Shown one piece after another: positions 22,602-33,605 of a stretch of 64,000 nucleotides of DNA. Within the stretch, counting starts at the first letter, position 1; the number at the start of each line of letters is the position of its first letter. This DNA comes from Impatiens glandulifera. Its lineage: Eukaryota; Streptophyta; Magnoliopsida; Ericales; Balsaminaceae. A program made the position numbers and the translations under genes. The notes beneath the pieces were generated by a model. It was given only the letters and a program-made list of their open reading frames with translations, searched no databases and had not been told where the DNA came from. Location: positions 90,010,846 to 90,074,845 of the forward strand of contig NC_061862.1 of the NCBI RefSeq assembly GCF_907164915.1. The letters run 5' to 3'.

Positions 22602-23693
22602 GGAAAAAAGTTCACTTAGACGTATGTACTTATACAACTAGCTTATTTAGACGTATGTACTAATAAAAGGTCATTTAAACATATGTACTATTAAAAATTG
22701 GCTTATTTAACTTTTTTTTAATAACCATGGTTAATTTTTATTTTTAAATTTATATATTTATTAATTAAATATTAATATATTTTCTCTTTCCTTCTTTTTC
22801 ATTAATTAAACTAGGTAACTTATTTTTATTCTTAAATTTTTTATTATTTTAATATTAATTTTTTCATTAATATTTTTTATTATTTTAATATTAATCTCTT
22901 TATATTTCATTTTTTTATTAGTTTTTATATTTCATATTTCTTAAATTCTCATTTTTTAAAAAAAATTAACAACTTATTTATGAATTTTATGTTTTACTGT
23001 AATATTTTTTTGAAAGGTTTTTCTTATTTAATTTAATATAATAAAAATGAAAAGGGGTTTTTTCTTATTTAGTTTAATATAAATAAAAATGAAATTAATA
23101 ATTTTTTATTTAATTTTTATTCACGACTTATGTTAGTAATAAAGGAATTGTTTGGTCTAATATTTGATTATTACTCTTTTAGTATTTGATGAATGTGTTT
23201 TTATTATTTTCAATTCTTAATTCTTAATTAATTTATTTTTGTGTCGAAGGATTTTTATTTCTGAAAGAATTTTCATTGTTATATTTAATTATTGGGATAA
23301 ACAATTTTAAAATAATTAATAATTAATGTAAATATAAAAAATATATAAAAAAGAAGAAGAAATATAGAGTTAAAATAATTAAGGATGAATCATCATATTA
23401 AAATAATTAATGATGAATCCTCCTCTATATATATATATATATATATATATAAATACTCATATAGAAATAATAAAAAAATAAAATAATAAATGAAAAGAAA
23501 AGAGGGAGAGAGAAAATATATTAATATTTAATTAATAAATATATAAATTTAAAAATAAAAGTTAACCATAGTTACTAAAAGATGCTAAATGAGCCAATTT
23601 TTGATAATACGTACGTTTAAATGACCTTTTATTAGTACATACGTTTAAGTGAGCTAGTTGTACAAGTACATACGTCTAAGTGAGCTTTTTTCC
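22602..23693. mobile_element. Mutator-type MITE inserted in the Copia-1 LTR
   Basis: A 1,092-bp element is flanked by the 9-bp target duplication TTTATATAA (22593-22601 and 23694-23702). It begins GGAAAAAAGTTCACTTAGAC and ends with the reverse complement (starting GGAAAAAAGCTCACTTAGAC). The inverted repeats extend for about 190 bp. A 9-bp duplication with long TIRs is the Mutator signature. The interior is AT-rich and non-coding, so the element depended on a transposase from elsewhere. Confidence 0.92.
22610..22715 (+). repeat. Triplicated subterminal motif in the MITE TIR
   Basis: The motif CTTAGACGTATGTACT recurs three times at about 42-50 bp spacing (CACTTAGACGTATGTACTTA, TATTTAGACGTATGTACTAA, CATTTAAACATATGTACTAT). 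The mirror set is in the other TIR at about 23590-23690. Confidence 0.85.
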
Positions 23694-23702
23694 TTTATAT
23701 AA

Positions 23703-23903
23703 ATTATATTCGTTGAAAGATTAAAAGAATAAATGACAACACTAATGATATACAAGATTCAATGTGTTGGGAAATAACATCATTTATTAATTGGCAGGCT
23801 CTTGGTAGGTGTTGACGTTTTTACTTGGGAATGAATGAGACTTTATATTTTATAGTCTCCTTAGAATGTAAAAAGACATTCTTATCTTTAATAGCCTCCG
23901 TAT
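23703..23903 (-). repeat. Copia-1 5' LTR, distal part
   Basis: It continues the 19678-20010 LTR sequence from TTACATTCGTTGAAAGATTA (here TTATATTCG...) to CCTCCGTATA. The two halves add up to 334 bp, the same as the uninterrupted LTR. Confidence 0.88.
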
Positions 23904-26119
23904 ATTTAATAGCTTCTATATCTTTAATGTGATTTTGTTTACATCCTATAACATTTTCATCACTCTCTTTTGACCTATCTTTAAAATGATCCATTTTTGT
24001 ACGGGGTGTTATAGGGTGGAATACAAAATCTGTAAAAGCAGATCTCGCCCCCAATAATTTCATTAATTTCTTTTATTTTAAAAGTTTTTAATTTTTTAAG
24101 TATAAAATTTTAATTATTTAATCCAATTAATCATGAAGGTCATAACTAAATGATGAAAAATTCATCAAAAATTAATACAATTCAAGTTGATGTCATAACT
24201 TATTAAAAATCACCAAACATATGTGATACAAACAATAAAGTAGCAACTCAAAAATATGTAAACACTAATTTCCATATGAACGGCTCAAAAAAAATTGAGC
24301 CTGTAGACTCTAATCCGACTTCCTTATTGGTTTGTTTGTCCGGTTCTTTTTTATCGTGGTTAATATCCGAATGATGTTTGTACACTTTCTTGTCTGCATG
24401 CAATTTAGTTATCCTATTTGTTGACCTTTTCCGTTTTAATGCATTTCACAAGCTCATCAATGAATTTTGTTGACACATTTGAATTACGCATCGTGAAAAA
24501 GTTCTTCAATATCGAATCAAGTTTGTCATTGCCATTATCTGTGCTATAAATTCATTTTTTTTATTTACAGATCAAGTGAGCATTTCTTCCTCATTTTTTT
24601 TTATGTTCTATCACTTATATCGTCTCTACTTCATTATGCATCGTCTTTAGAGTCCTCCATAATGAGGTATTCTAAATGCTGAATCACTATCAAATAAGGT
24701 TGTTTTGTCATCGTCTCTAAATCTCCCACTATGCTCGTTCGTCCATCTACACATAGACTTCCAACTTCAACAACTATATTATTAAAGACCGACCCAATGG
24801 TAATACACATCATATCCGCTATATTGATTTGAGTCTCCGTCTTTTTTTCAAAATTTGTATTTAATATTCATATTATATTTTATTTTACTTACTATATTTT
24901 TAATTCTAATATATTAAAGCAATGCATTCTACATGTAATTGTTTATGATGAAAATCTTTAATCGATCATATTGTTTATAAATAAATGTTGCAAATTGTTA
25001 GTCAAATTTGAGATTTATGTGGGAATGATATAAGTTTTTAATAGTTGATAATTTGAATTGTGCAATTAAAAGAAGTAATAACTTATAAGATAATGATTAC
25101 AAATAATCAAACATTAACAAGCTCTTACTATTTGTGTTACTTTTAATACAATTTGTAAAAAAAGTCAAATAGCTAGATTGAAGGATTCGTATTTATTTGT
25201 GAGTAGCATTACATGAATTTAGTCATATTATTCTATCTATTTTTGGATATATATAAGACTATTTCGAAAACCTTGAACTACTCTACTGTTAGAATAGTAA
25301 AATGTCAACTTCCAAGCAGTTTTTCAAACTATGATTAGGGTAATATTGTCATTTTTAGCTCCTTCAAAACAAAGATAACGACTGTTAATGGAACAAAACA
25401 ACAGTTAAACTTGTAAAAGGTCAACTTCTATCCGTTCAAAACAAGCATATCAAAGCCCATTTGTTTTTTTAACTATTATAAATAATTATACGGCTACTAT
25501 TTTATTCTTTTTCTTTTTTAAATAAATCAAAATATACAGCCCATTGTTTGTGTGGTTATAATGCAGGTGAATCAGTACGTACGTAGCTTAGAAATAGTAT
25601 ACTTTTGTACACAATTAAGAAATGTTCATTATATATATATAATTATATATAGATGTATATATTTGGCCGGAGATTTAATTTGAATGATTCTATTTATTAT
25701 TATATATTGGGAATGACATCTCTTTATGCAACAAATTAAAAGAGAACAAGTCTATGAGAGATATACACAGAATGCATAATAGTAAAGTAAATTATGATGG
25801 ACAAAATTTAATCCATGCAAAATAATAAAGATAGTAAGAACATGATTAGGCTTCAAGTTAACTTCACATTTTCGATCTTGAGACGACCCTTTAGGGTTAC
25901 TAGACATATCGAGATTCTCTTGATTTATTTTGATAATGGAATTTCCTCTCCAAACTCTTTTCACAAAATATTGATGACTCCGAATTCATTCAATTAATTA
26001 GATGAATCGTTAATAGAGAGAAGAATCGTTAAGAACCTTGTTGCTAGAACTAACTGGTTTAAATAGAGAGAAGTGGCATGATACGTTAAGATATATACTA
26101 ATGTGACAAGAATCGTGTT

Positions 26120-26174
26120 TAAGATCAATAGATTACTCCTACTAATGCACCTAACTATATATCTATTGATCTTA
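26120..26174. repeat. Hairpin in the U-box gene upstream region
   Basis: TAAGATCAATAGAT (26120-26133) and ATCTATTGATCTTA (26161-26174) form a perfect 14-bp stem with a 27-nt loop, about 600 bp before the ATG. No role is known. Confidence 0.8.
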
Positions 26175-26431
26175 AATTGACATAGTACGTAATTAATTAG
26201 CGCATGTGTTACGTACCATATATATATTAACCGTATGGATAATAATATTAATTGTAATCATGCACGAGTTTTAATCTTCTTCTTTATTTTTTCTTTTAGT
26301 AAATTTTGGTTGGCAAACTTTAAGGAGGGTACGTAGAAACAGCCAATTAATTAAAACATGCATTATATTGGACATATGAGCTGTGTCGGCGGCACCTGCA
26401 CCTTACTATACTTTTAGAGAGAGAAAAAGAA

Positions 26432-26643
26432 AGTCAAAACTGTGTGCAGTTTAAGGATCCTGATCCATTACCAACCTTATTTATGATCACGACCGAGCAA
26501 GCAATATTGTTGGCTTGGCCCATCCTACTGATTGATTCATCACCGCCTTCAAAAAGTCGTCTCTATTCATTATCTTTACATGTTCATTATTATTAATTAA
26601 TGAATACTATCTTTTCCGTGTCTGACCTTCAAACAATTTGACT
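26432..26643 (+). promoter_or_regulatory. W-box cores upstream of the U-box gene
   Basis: AGTCAA on + at 26432-26437 (TTGACT on the other strand) and TTGACT at 26638-26643 match the WRKY-binding core. PUB22/23-type genes are known to be induced by pathogen patterns and drought, which would fit, but short cores like these occur by chance. Confidence 0.35.
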
Positions 26644-26665
26644 TTCCCCACCAATCTCAATCCTT

Positions 26666-26673
26666 TATAAATA
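26666..26673 (+). promoter_or_regulatory. Probable TATA box of the U-box gene
   Basis: TATAAATA lies 101 bp before the ATG. A start site about 30 bp downstream, near 26697, would leave a 5' leader of about 75 bp. Confidence 0.65.
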
Positions 26674-26773
26674 AATAAATAAAACCCCATTCCTTAATTA
26701 ATTTCTATCCTATCTATAACAACACATTCGTCATCGATCGATCAAAAAGATTCAAAACCCACTTCTTGATTCA

Positions 26774-28009
26774 ATGGCCACAGATGATCAAGAACTAGAA
26801 ATCCCACCTTTCTTCGTATGTCCAATCTCCCTCGACATGATGAAAGACCCGGTCACCGTCCCCACTGGAATAACCTACGAACGAGAATTCATAGAGAAAT
26901 GGGTATTCGCCCAAAAGAACCAAACATGTCCGGTAACCAAACTCCCACTCTCCGTAAACGTCGATCTCACCCCTAACCACACGCTGCGTCGTCTCATCCA
27001 ATCGTGGTGCGCCATCAACGTTTCTCGGGGAGTCGAACGGTTCCCGACGCCTAAACCGTTAGCGAGCAAATCCCAGATCTCGAAACTTATACACGATCAT
27101 AATTCAAAATCCGCAGACGAACAAATCAAGTGTCTCAAGAAATTGAAGTCAATCGCCGCCGTCAGCGACGCCAATAAAAGATGCATCGAGACGGCCGGAG
27201 GGGCAGAGTTCGCCGCTTCGTTGATCACATTGGAGGATTCGTCGGAGTTAGTTGTAGAAGACGAGTACATTAGAGCTAGCGACGAGGCACTTAGCATGTT
27301 ACACTTACTCGAGCTGTCGGATCCCTTCCTAAAGTCATTAGCCACGGACGAGTTCATAACCGCGTTAACTCGGGTAATGAGAGACGGTTGTTACGATTCC
27401 CGGGTTTACGCGGTCATGATACTAAAATCCATCACGGAAGTAGCCAACACAACTCAGATGACAGGATTGAAACCAGAATTATTCACCGAGATAGTTCAAC
27501 TATTGAAAGACGAGGTTACCCCTAAAGCCACCAGGGCCGGGCTTCACGTGCTGATCAACGTGAGCCCGGTGGGGCGGAGTCGGTTGAAGGCTGTGGAAGC
27601 CGGGTCGGTTCATGTTTTAATTGACATGTTACTTGACTCGTCCGAAAAGAGGGTATGCGAGATGGCGTTGACGGTTTTAGACCAGCTCTGCCAGTGCGCG
27701 GAGGGGCGGGCGGAGGTTTTGTGCCACGGGGCGGGGATGGCTATCGTTTCGAAGAAGATACTAAGGGTTTCAAAGGTGGGTAGCGAGAGGGCGAGTAGGG
27801 TTTTGCATTCGCTAGCGAAGTATTCGGGCAGTCCGGTGGTTTTGCATGAGATGATGGAGGCGGGGGTGGTGGCGAAGTTGTGTTTGGTTTTACAAGTTGA
27901 CAGCGGAGCGAGGACAAAGGAGAGGGCGAGAGAGATCCTTAAGATGCACGCAATCACATGGAAGAATACAAAGTGCTTACCCTTGGCTCTATTCTCTTCG
28001 TACCCTTGA
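26774..28009 (+). CDS. U-box E3 ubiquitin ligase, PUB22/23-like
   Basis: This 411-residue protein is an intronless plant U-box/ARM E3 ligase that would transfer ubiquitin from an E2 to target proteins in the cytosol. The U-box spans residues 10-79. It starts IPPFFVCPISLDMMKDPV, has the TGITYEREFIEKW segment and CPVTK, and ends with LTPNHTLRRLIQSWC, which is nearly diagnostic for the PUB20-24 class. From about residue 105 to 395 the protein is leucine-rich and helical, with armadillo-type repeats (for example EMALTVLDQLCQCAEGRAEV). The length fits PUB22/23 of Arabidopsis (about 410-435 residues). In Arabidopsis these dampen pattern-triggered immunity and drought responses. The ATG is the first in frame, 101 bp after a TATA box. 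The coding region is clearly GC-richer than the surroundings and has no breaks. Which of PUB20-24 it corresponds to cannot be settled here. Confidence 0.97.
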   Translation: MATDDQELEIPPFFVCPISLDMMKDPVTVPTGITYEREFIEKWVFAQKNQTCPVTKLPLSVNVDLTPNHTLRRLIQSWCAINVSRGVERFPTPKPLASKSQISKLIHDHNSKSADEQIKCLKKLKSIAAVSDANKRCIETAGGAEFAASLITLEDSSELVVEDEYIRASDEALSMLHLLELSDPFLKSLATDEFITALTRVMRDGCYDSRVYAVMILKSITEVANTTQMTGLKPELFTEIVQLLKDEVTPKATRAGLHVLINVSPVGRSRLKAVEAGSVHVLIDMLLDSSEKRVCEMALTVLDQLCQCAEGRAEVLCHGAGMAIVSKKILRVSKVGSERASRVLHSLAKYSGSPVVLHEMMEAGVVAKLCLVLQVDSGARTKERAREILKMHAITWKNTKCLPLALFSSYP

Positions 28010-28311
28010 TCATAAAGTTTTCTCTTTTTTTTTTTTGTACATCATTTACATACACTATTTTTTTCTGGAAATTTGGGAATTGTATATATATATATACACT
28101 CATTACTGGTTGGATTGAAGCAATTGATTCATGTATTTTGAGTAGAAGAAAATAATAATTTTCATTGAAAAATGTTTCTATGAAAACTTGGAATTGGCAG
28201 TTTGACACCTCCTTCAATTGGTTGAATATATTTGGTATAGATTAGATAGCTAATTCTATCATCTATTCTGGGTTTATCTTAATTTTTTATCAGATGGTGT
28301 AAGGTGATATT
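28010..28311 (+). other. 3' flank of the U-box gene
   Basis: T-rich DNA with a short TA tract and AATAATAA-type motifs near 28150 is the likely 3' untranslated and polyadenylation region. A Copia LTR begins at 28312. Confidence 0.5.
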
Positions 28312-28692
28312 TGTTGGGCTAAAATGGACTATCGTGTGCTGAATCATCATGTGGGTGAGAAAAATAAACTTTTGGAGGAAGAGGAGATAGAAAGACTCTT
28401 GAGGATTTCTTGACTGAAACAAACTTTTTTATTATTCTTTTCTCTCTTACCTCATATTCAGCACACAAACCTTTATTTATAGTCTCTTAACATAAAACAA
28501 AACGTACAAGAAATAAAAACAAATATTAAAGACAAAAACTGTAACAGCAACATTTAAGACTGACCCCTGATTACTAAAACTGCTAAAACGTTTGAAACGT
28601 TTGAGATCTCCACCATTAAAGACTAAACTTAAAAGACATTCAATTTATTATTTAAAATATGGCTGACCGTTATTTGAGTTTATTGTGTAACA
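28312..28692 (-). repeat. Copia 3' LTR (truncated element 2)
   Basis: It begins TGTTGGGC and ends TGTAACA on +, giving the usual TG...CA ends. The purine tract AAGGGAGGAA (minus strand) directly precedes it, so this is a 3' LTR in minus orientation, 381 bp long, starting 303 bp after the U-box stop codon. Confidence 0.88.
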
Positions 28693-28950
28693 AATTCCTC
28701 CCTTAAACTCAAATCTTTTCCATCTTTCATTCCGATCATCCTCTTGAAATTTTCGAACAACACAGTTGGTAGCGCCTTTGTAAAAATATCCGCCACTTGA
28801 TCACGACTCGCAACATGACTTAATCGCACATTACCTTCCTTCACATGTTCCCGTATAAAATGGAAACGAACATCGATATGCTTGCTCCTCTCATGGTGCA
28901 CCAGATTCCTTGCCAACTCAATTGCTGATTTGTTGTCGACTTTGATTTGT
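28680..28950 (-). pseudogene. Copia RNase H C-terminal fragment
   Basis: The minus-strand reading has VDNKSAIELARNLVHHERS, then KHIDVRFHFIREHV and SRDQVADIFTKALP, the end of Copia RNase H. Homology stops near 28950, where an unrelated repeat begins, so the rest of the element was lost or lies elsewhere. The first residues of the open frame (up to 28994) come from the neighbouring repeat. Confidence 0.9.
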
Positions 28951-28968
28951 TCCCACATGAATACTTGG

Positions 28969-29620
28969 GTCGGACTGTGGATTGACCCGCCCATAAACTT
29001 AAAACGCTTAAAAATAAAATTTAAAATATTATGTGTATATTTTGAACTTGCAACCTAACAAAACAAGTACAATCTTTCAACCAACTATGATAATAATACT
29101 TTATATTTTAAATTCAACATCAAATTTGATAAACGCGAGACATTTTTACAATATAAGTTCAATTTTGTAACTAATTAATATATATATATATATAATAATG
29201 CTTAATTTCAAAGTTTCCGGATTGTCGGGTCGAAAACTGTGGTTAATTTGGATATATATGTGAGAGTAAATGGATATTTGGGTCGGATTGTGAGTTTACT
29301 CACCCATAAACTTAAAACGGTTAAAAATAAAATTAAAAATATTATATATATGTTTCAAACTTGCAACCTAACAAAACAAATACAACCTTCTAACAAAGTG
29401 TGATTGGGATGTGGTTTGTCAATGAATAATAAGTCGGTATTAATTGAAAGTGGTTAAAAATATGAATCAAATATGTTTTAAACTTGCAACCTAACAAAAT
29501 AAGTGCAACCCTTTAACCAAGTGTGATTGAGATTTGGTTTGTTGTTAGATAATATGCCGGTATCAATTAAAAGCGGTTAAAAAATATGAATTAAATATTT
29601 GATTAACTAAAGTGAAAGTG
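28969..29620 (+). repeat. Three-copy interspersed repeat
   Basis: The block ending in TTGCAACCTAACAAAACAAG occurs at about 29050, 29360 and 29480. The first two copies also share TTGGGTCGGA and CCCATAAACTTAAAACG upstream. The two later copies share TGTGATTG followed by a GG(T)TTTGTC-like stretch. Spacings are about 310 and 125 bp. Family unknown. Confidence 0.7.
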
Positions 29621-29961
29621 AAAGTGTAAGTTTACGAGGTGAGAGGTTCATTCGAAAAAATATATGAGAATGTAAGTTGTTTTACCGAAGTTAATAAAAT
29701 GTGGAATGAGAATGTTTTATTTTTTATTTTAATATATGATTCGTGATTTATTAAGAACTTTAAACATTAAATACATATTATTATTTATTTATTTATTATA
29801 TTTTTATTCGTTTTTTACCCAAGGTAATCTTCCTAGATTTCATTAATCCGTATATTTATAAAGATACAATGCAAACCATTAAAACAATAAATAAAGTCTA
29901 AGTTAAGATAAAACATTATTACAAGTTATTGTATCTATTACTCGAATAACATAATAAAAAT
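29621..29961. other. Intergenic DNA
   Basis: AT-rich, no features recognised. Confidence 0.6.
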
Positions 29962-31216
29962 GGGAAGAATGTCAATTTTATTTATAAAGTTGGAAGGAGG
30001 TGTCAAATTTATTTATAAAGTTGTAAAATTCTATTTATGTATACAAACTTGTCAAAATGTGTCAAAATTATTTAACATAACGGAATGTTTTAAACGGAGT
30101 TAATTTTTTATCCACGTGGATATTTATTTTATATTTTGTTTTAACTTATTTTTTTCATTTCAAACAGACTTTTTCTTTACATTTAATAAATAAATAAAAT
30201 AATTTCATTCTCTCTCCTCCTTCACCGATTCATATTCTTCTCATTTAAATCTTAATCTCCAAAATTTCATCCATCATTTCTCATACCCACTTTATCTTCT
30301 CTCTCCGAATTTCACCCTATGTTCTTCTCAATTGATGTCAAAGTAATAGGTTATATATTCAATGCGAAACATTGAACTAGAAATTCTGGATTTCATTTGA
30401 ATAATTTGCCTGCAATTTCCGATTTCTCTAGGGGATTAGAACAATAAGTTTTTAGCGGTCAACTGTGATGGTTAGAATTTTGAAAAATAAATTTGAGATT
30501 CTAGAAACGGTTATTGAGATTTTAAGTTGGAGTTGATAAGTTAAATGTGATATGTCACTTGTTTGTCATTATTTCTGAGATTGTTCTTCGTGAAGGAAAA
30601 ACTAGTTCCAAGATCGCTTCAGATAGGGTTTTGAAACTCAATTAGTTAAATCCTCAATCATAGAGTTCAATCGCAGATAAACGAGGTTTATTACAGATAT
30701 TATATTGTTTGATCGAAACTGGTTCATCCGATGATCAGATCACGAAACAAGTCTATATTATCAGGCCTAACAGTAATATCAAAGTCTATGAATGATCTAG
30801 TTAAAAAAAGGAATAGACATTCTCTGGAGATTGAGATTCGATTTGTTGAGTTCTTGAATGTGAATAGATTGGTTGCGGCGGCTGTGAAAGAGAGGGGATG
30901 AAGATGATGGTGGGCTGCCTGCTGGTGAAGAAAGGGGATGAAGATGATGGTGGGTAGAAGAAGGAAAATTTTATTTATTTAATTTTATATATTAAATAGA
31001 AAAAGAAAGTCTATTTGAAATGTAAAAAATAGGTTAAACAAATATGAAAAATAAATACTCACGTGGATAAAAACTTAACGCCGTTTGAGACATTCCGTTA
31101 TGTTAAATAATTTTGACACATTTTGACAAGTTTATATACATAAATAGAATTTTACAACTTTGTAAATAAATTTGACACCTCGTTCCAACTTTATAAATAA
31201 AATTGACATTGTTCCC
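29962..31216. mobile_element. Mutator-like TIR element with unique interior
   Basis: A 1,255-bp element is flanked by the direct repeat TAATAAAAAT (29952-29961 and 31217-31226). The ends begin GGGAAGAATGTCAATTTTAT (left) and GGGAACAATGTCAATTTTAT (right, reversed). The inverted repeats run about 210-240 bp at above roughly 90 percent identity by eye and include ATCCACGTG. The interior (about 30200-30960) is less AT-biased and not repetitive in this window. It looks like a gene leader or intron (CTCTCTCC-rich start, GATGAAGATGATGGTGGG repeated near its end), so it may be captured host DNA. No long open frame. Confidence 0.9.
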
Positions 31217-31775
31217 TAATAAAAATAGATCATGCACAATTATTATTACTTAAAATAAATAATTAACTCAACATATAAACTAATCAATTATAGTACTTCA
31301 AGTGATAAAAGTTGACTACTAAAAGATTAAACATTATCAATTTGATTCTCATTTAAAATGCTTAAATTGAAGTGAGGATCATGACCTTGGGTCGGGTAAC
31401 ATCCTATATTAAAAAAAACTTCAACATGAAAGTTCTTGGGTATGATTTAATATATATATTTTATTATGTTATAATTAGAAGAAAGATTGTATTGAATGGT
31501 TATATATTGAATTATATAAGTTATGTCTATTATATAGACATTACATTGAGTTTATAAGAAAATTAATAATATAATATAATATAATATTGATATAATATAA
31601 TATACTAATAATATTATCACAATTTATAATATTGTGATAATATCTTACATATATATTATTTTATATTCTAACATCCCTCTTCAAACTCAAGATGAAAAAC
31701 GATTGAACAACTTGAGGTTGAAGATGAGATGATGAAATATTGATGTTGTATTTTTCAAGCTTCAAAAAGTTGTGA

Positions 31776-32095
31776 GCTCCATCTAGTTAAAGGATGGCAG
31801 TGTGTTGACGGATAAACCAGCGAAAAGATAAAATCCCATAGAAATAGAATGCTGGGGTGAAACAACAACAGAATGAACTCCGAAGTTACTCGCGAGTATC
31901 GAAATCTATCCAACGACGGGATGACAATGTGTTGCATTAAATAAAACCAGCGAAGAATGAATGTAGAATCCCATGGGAATAGAATGCTGAGGTGAAACAA
32001 CACCTGTAAAACCCATTCTAACGAGAGAATAGCAGTGTGTTTACTAAATAATCAGTAAAAATATGAGCATTAATACTGGGATAAAACAACAACTA
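31776..32095 (+). repeat. Three tandem units inside the TRIM-like element
   Basis: Three imperfect units of about 85-130 bp share a GG-ATG/ATAGCAGTGTGTT phrase and end in AGAATGCTGGGGTGAAACAA or a variant (AGAATGCTGAGGTGAAACAA, then TACTGGGATAAAACAACAAC). Confidence 0.8.
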
Positions 32096-32181
32096 AAAAC
32101 AAAACTCAGAGAATATGATTCCGAAGATAATAAGAACATCAAGAGAATTCTTTGAAAGAAAAAAAATATATTATTAAAAAA

Positions 32182-32183
<2 letters not shown>

Positions 32184-32218
<35 letters not shown>

Positions 32219-32219
32219 T
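32184..32219 (+). repeat. (AAT)n microsatellite
   Basis: About 12 AAT units within the TRIM-like element, next to its right LTR. Confidence 0.95.
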
Positions 32220-32806
32220 AAAGCCCTTCATCAAAAGACTAAATTTGTAGCTCAAGAACAAAAGTTTGACTCATATCATGTTAGAATAAAGAGAAGGAGA
32301 CTGTATTATAATAATATATTTCGGTTTCATAGATTAAGTTTATTATATAGACATTATATTGAACTTATAAGAAAACTAATAATATAATATTGATATAATA
32401 TAATATACTAATGATATTATCACCATTTATAATTTATAATAATGTAATTTATAAGTTTCAAATAATGAATTATAAATACAAAATATTATCAAGTCTTAAC
32501 TCTTAATCTTATGTTTTAAAGTAGACTTAATTAAGATATTAGAATTTGAGCACCGACCATTAAATATAATAAAGTCTGGTCTGAGCTGAATAGAAAACTA
32601 ATATAAAATAAATAACAAATAAACTGCAAAATATATGGGGCTGTAATTTAACTACATAGAAAATTTGTCAAAATTGACCGTTGGTTCAGTGGGAGTTGAA
32701 TAGATTAAAGAATGAAATAAAATACATAATAATACAATAAGATATTCTAAAAGAAATATTGAAAATGAATGTGAAGAACTTTAAGAGGTTAACGTGGGTA
32801 GTCAGA

Positions 32807-33240
32807 TGTCACGGATTAAAATTCGATCCGTGTGCCACAAAGTTAAATCGATTCAAATTCTAACTATAAAATCTTTTTAGACAACGCAAGAGAACACAAT
32901 GTAAGAAGAATTATATATTGAATACTTGGTGTTTACAAAGAAATACCTTTGAGATATTTATAGGGCTAATTACAAACTACATTAATGATACTATCTAATT
33001 ACCATATTAATGAGATACTTTTCAACTATCCATTAATAAGATATTACCCAATTACTCTCATTAATGATATTCTCCCAACTACTACTTTTATTACTCTAGG
33101 ACTTCAATGCTTTTAAAATATTCATTGTAGTGGGCTTACTTGGGTGATTGAGTCTCCTTTATACAAGTAAACATCCCCTGGGTTAAGAGGATTGACACTT
33201 TGACACTTGGATTGGGCCATGACTAAAATAGGACGTGACA
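32807..33240 (-). repeat. Solo LTR
   Basis: A 434-bp block starts TGTCACGG and ends ACGTGACA, with no internal retroelement domains on either side. On the minus strand it has TATAAATATC near 32960 followed by a plausible R/U5 region, which fits an LTR in minus orientation. The flanking 5-mers do not match clearly. Confidence 0.65.
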
Positions 33241-33249
33241 CAGGGCTCA

Positions 33250-33605
33250 CCTGTTCGGTTTTCGTTATTCAAAATTTTTCGTTCTGAGTTCTTTAAATTT
33301 TAATTTCTGTAGTCAATTTAAAAATTAAAGCAATTTGAATAAATTATAATAAAATCGAACAAATTCGAATTTATTTTTTGGTTTGTTTTAATATATTATA
33401 TATTAATTTATATGTAGTTATTTAATTATATATAATAAATTATATAATATATAATTAAAATAAATAATAAAAATAATTCGATTTTCGGTTTTATTTTTGA
33501 GTTAAAATAACACTCGTAAATAAAATCGAAAATCGTATTTGAATTCAAATTGATTTAAACTTTATTCGAAACCAAAAATAAAATTCAAATTCAATGGAAT
33601 GTTTA
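33250..33605. mobile_element. Decayed hAT-like fold-back MITE
   Basis: The left half (TGTTCGGTTTTCGTTATTC) and right half (AAAATCGAAAATCGTATTTG and following) are inverted relative to each other. They share the TTCGGTTTT/GAATTCAAATT vocabulary of the better element at 45620-46234. The terminal GGGGTGTTCA has been lost. Confidence 0.55.

Larger units (their letters stand above)
19678..23903 (-). mobile_element. Copia LTR retrotransposon 1, internally deleted
   Basis: Two LTRs of about 333 bp in direct orientation (19678-20010 and 22469-22601 plus 23703-23903) enclose a 2.46-kb interior read on the minus strand. The primer-binding site (minus TGGTATCAGAGC) touches the right-hand LTR, so that one is the 5' LTR. 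The interior has gag, zinc knuckle, protease and the start of the pre-integrase region, then jumps to the end of reverse transcriptase and RNase H. Integrase and most of the reverse transcriptase are absent. A full Copia interior is normally about 4-5 kb. Confidence 0.9.
23904..26660. other. Intergenic DNA upstream of the U-box gene
   Basis: There is no convincing gene. At 24280-24840 the sequence is less AT-biased and has short minus-strand open stretches, but no family could be recognised and the stops are frequent; it could be an old pseudogene or a decayed element. The segment from about 25980 to 26660 is likely regulatory and holds the hairpin and W-box cores listed separately. Confidence 0.5.
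31467..32480 (-). mobile_element. TRIM-like LTR element
   Basis: Two direct repeats of about 205 bp (31467-31673 and 32279-32480) enclose about 605 bp. The left copy ends TTCTAACA and is followed by TCCCTCTTC, a polypurine tract on the minus strand. The right copy begins TGTTAGAA and is preceded by TGACTCATATCA, a worn primer-site-like sequence on the minus strand. That is the layout of a small non-coding LTR retrotransposon in minus orientation. The interior has no gag or pol. No 5-bp target duplication was found. Confidence 0.75.

Noticed and set aside
24280..24840. Possible protein gene on the minus strand
   Set aside because: Short open stretches are interrupted by stops in all frames and no domain could be recognised.
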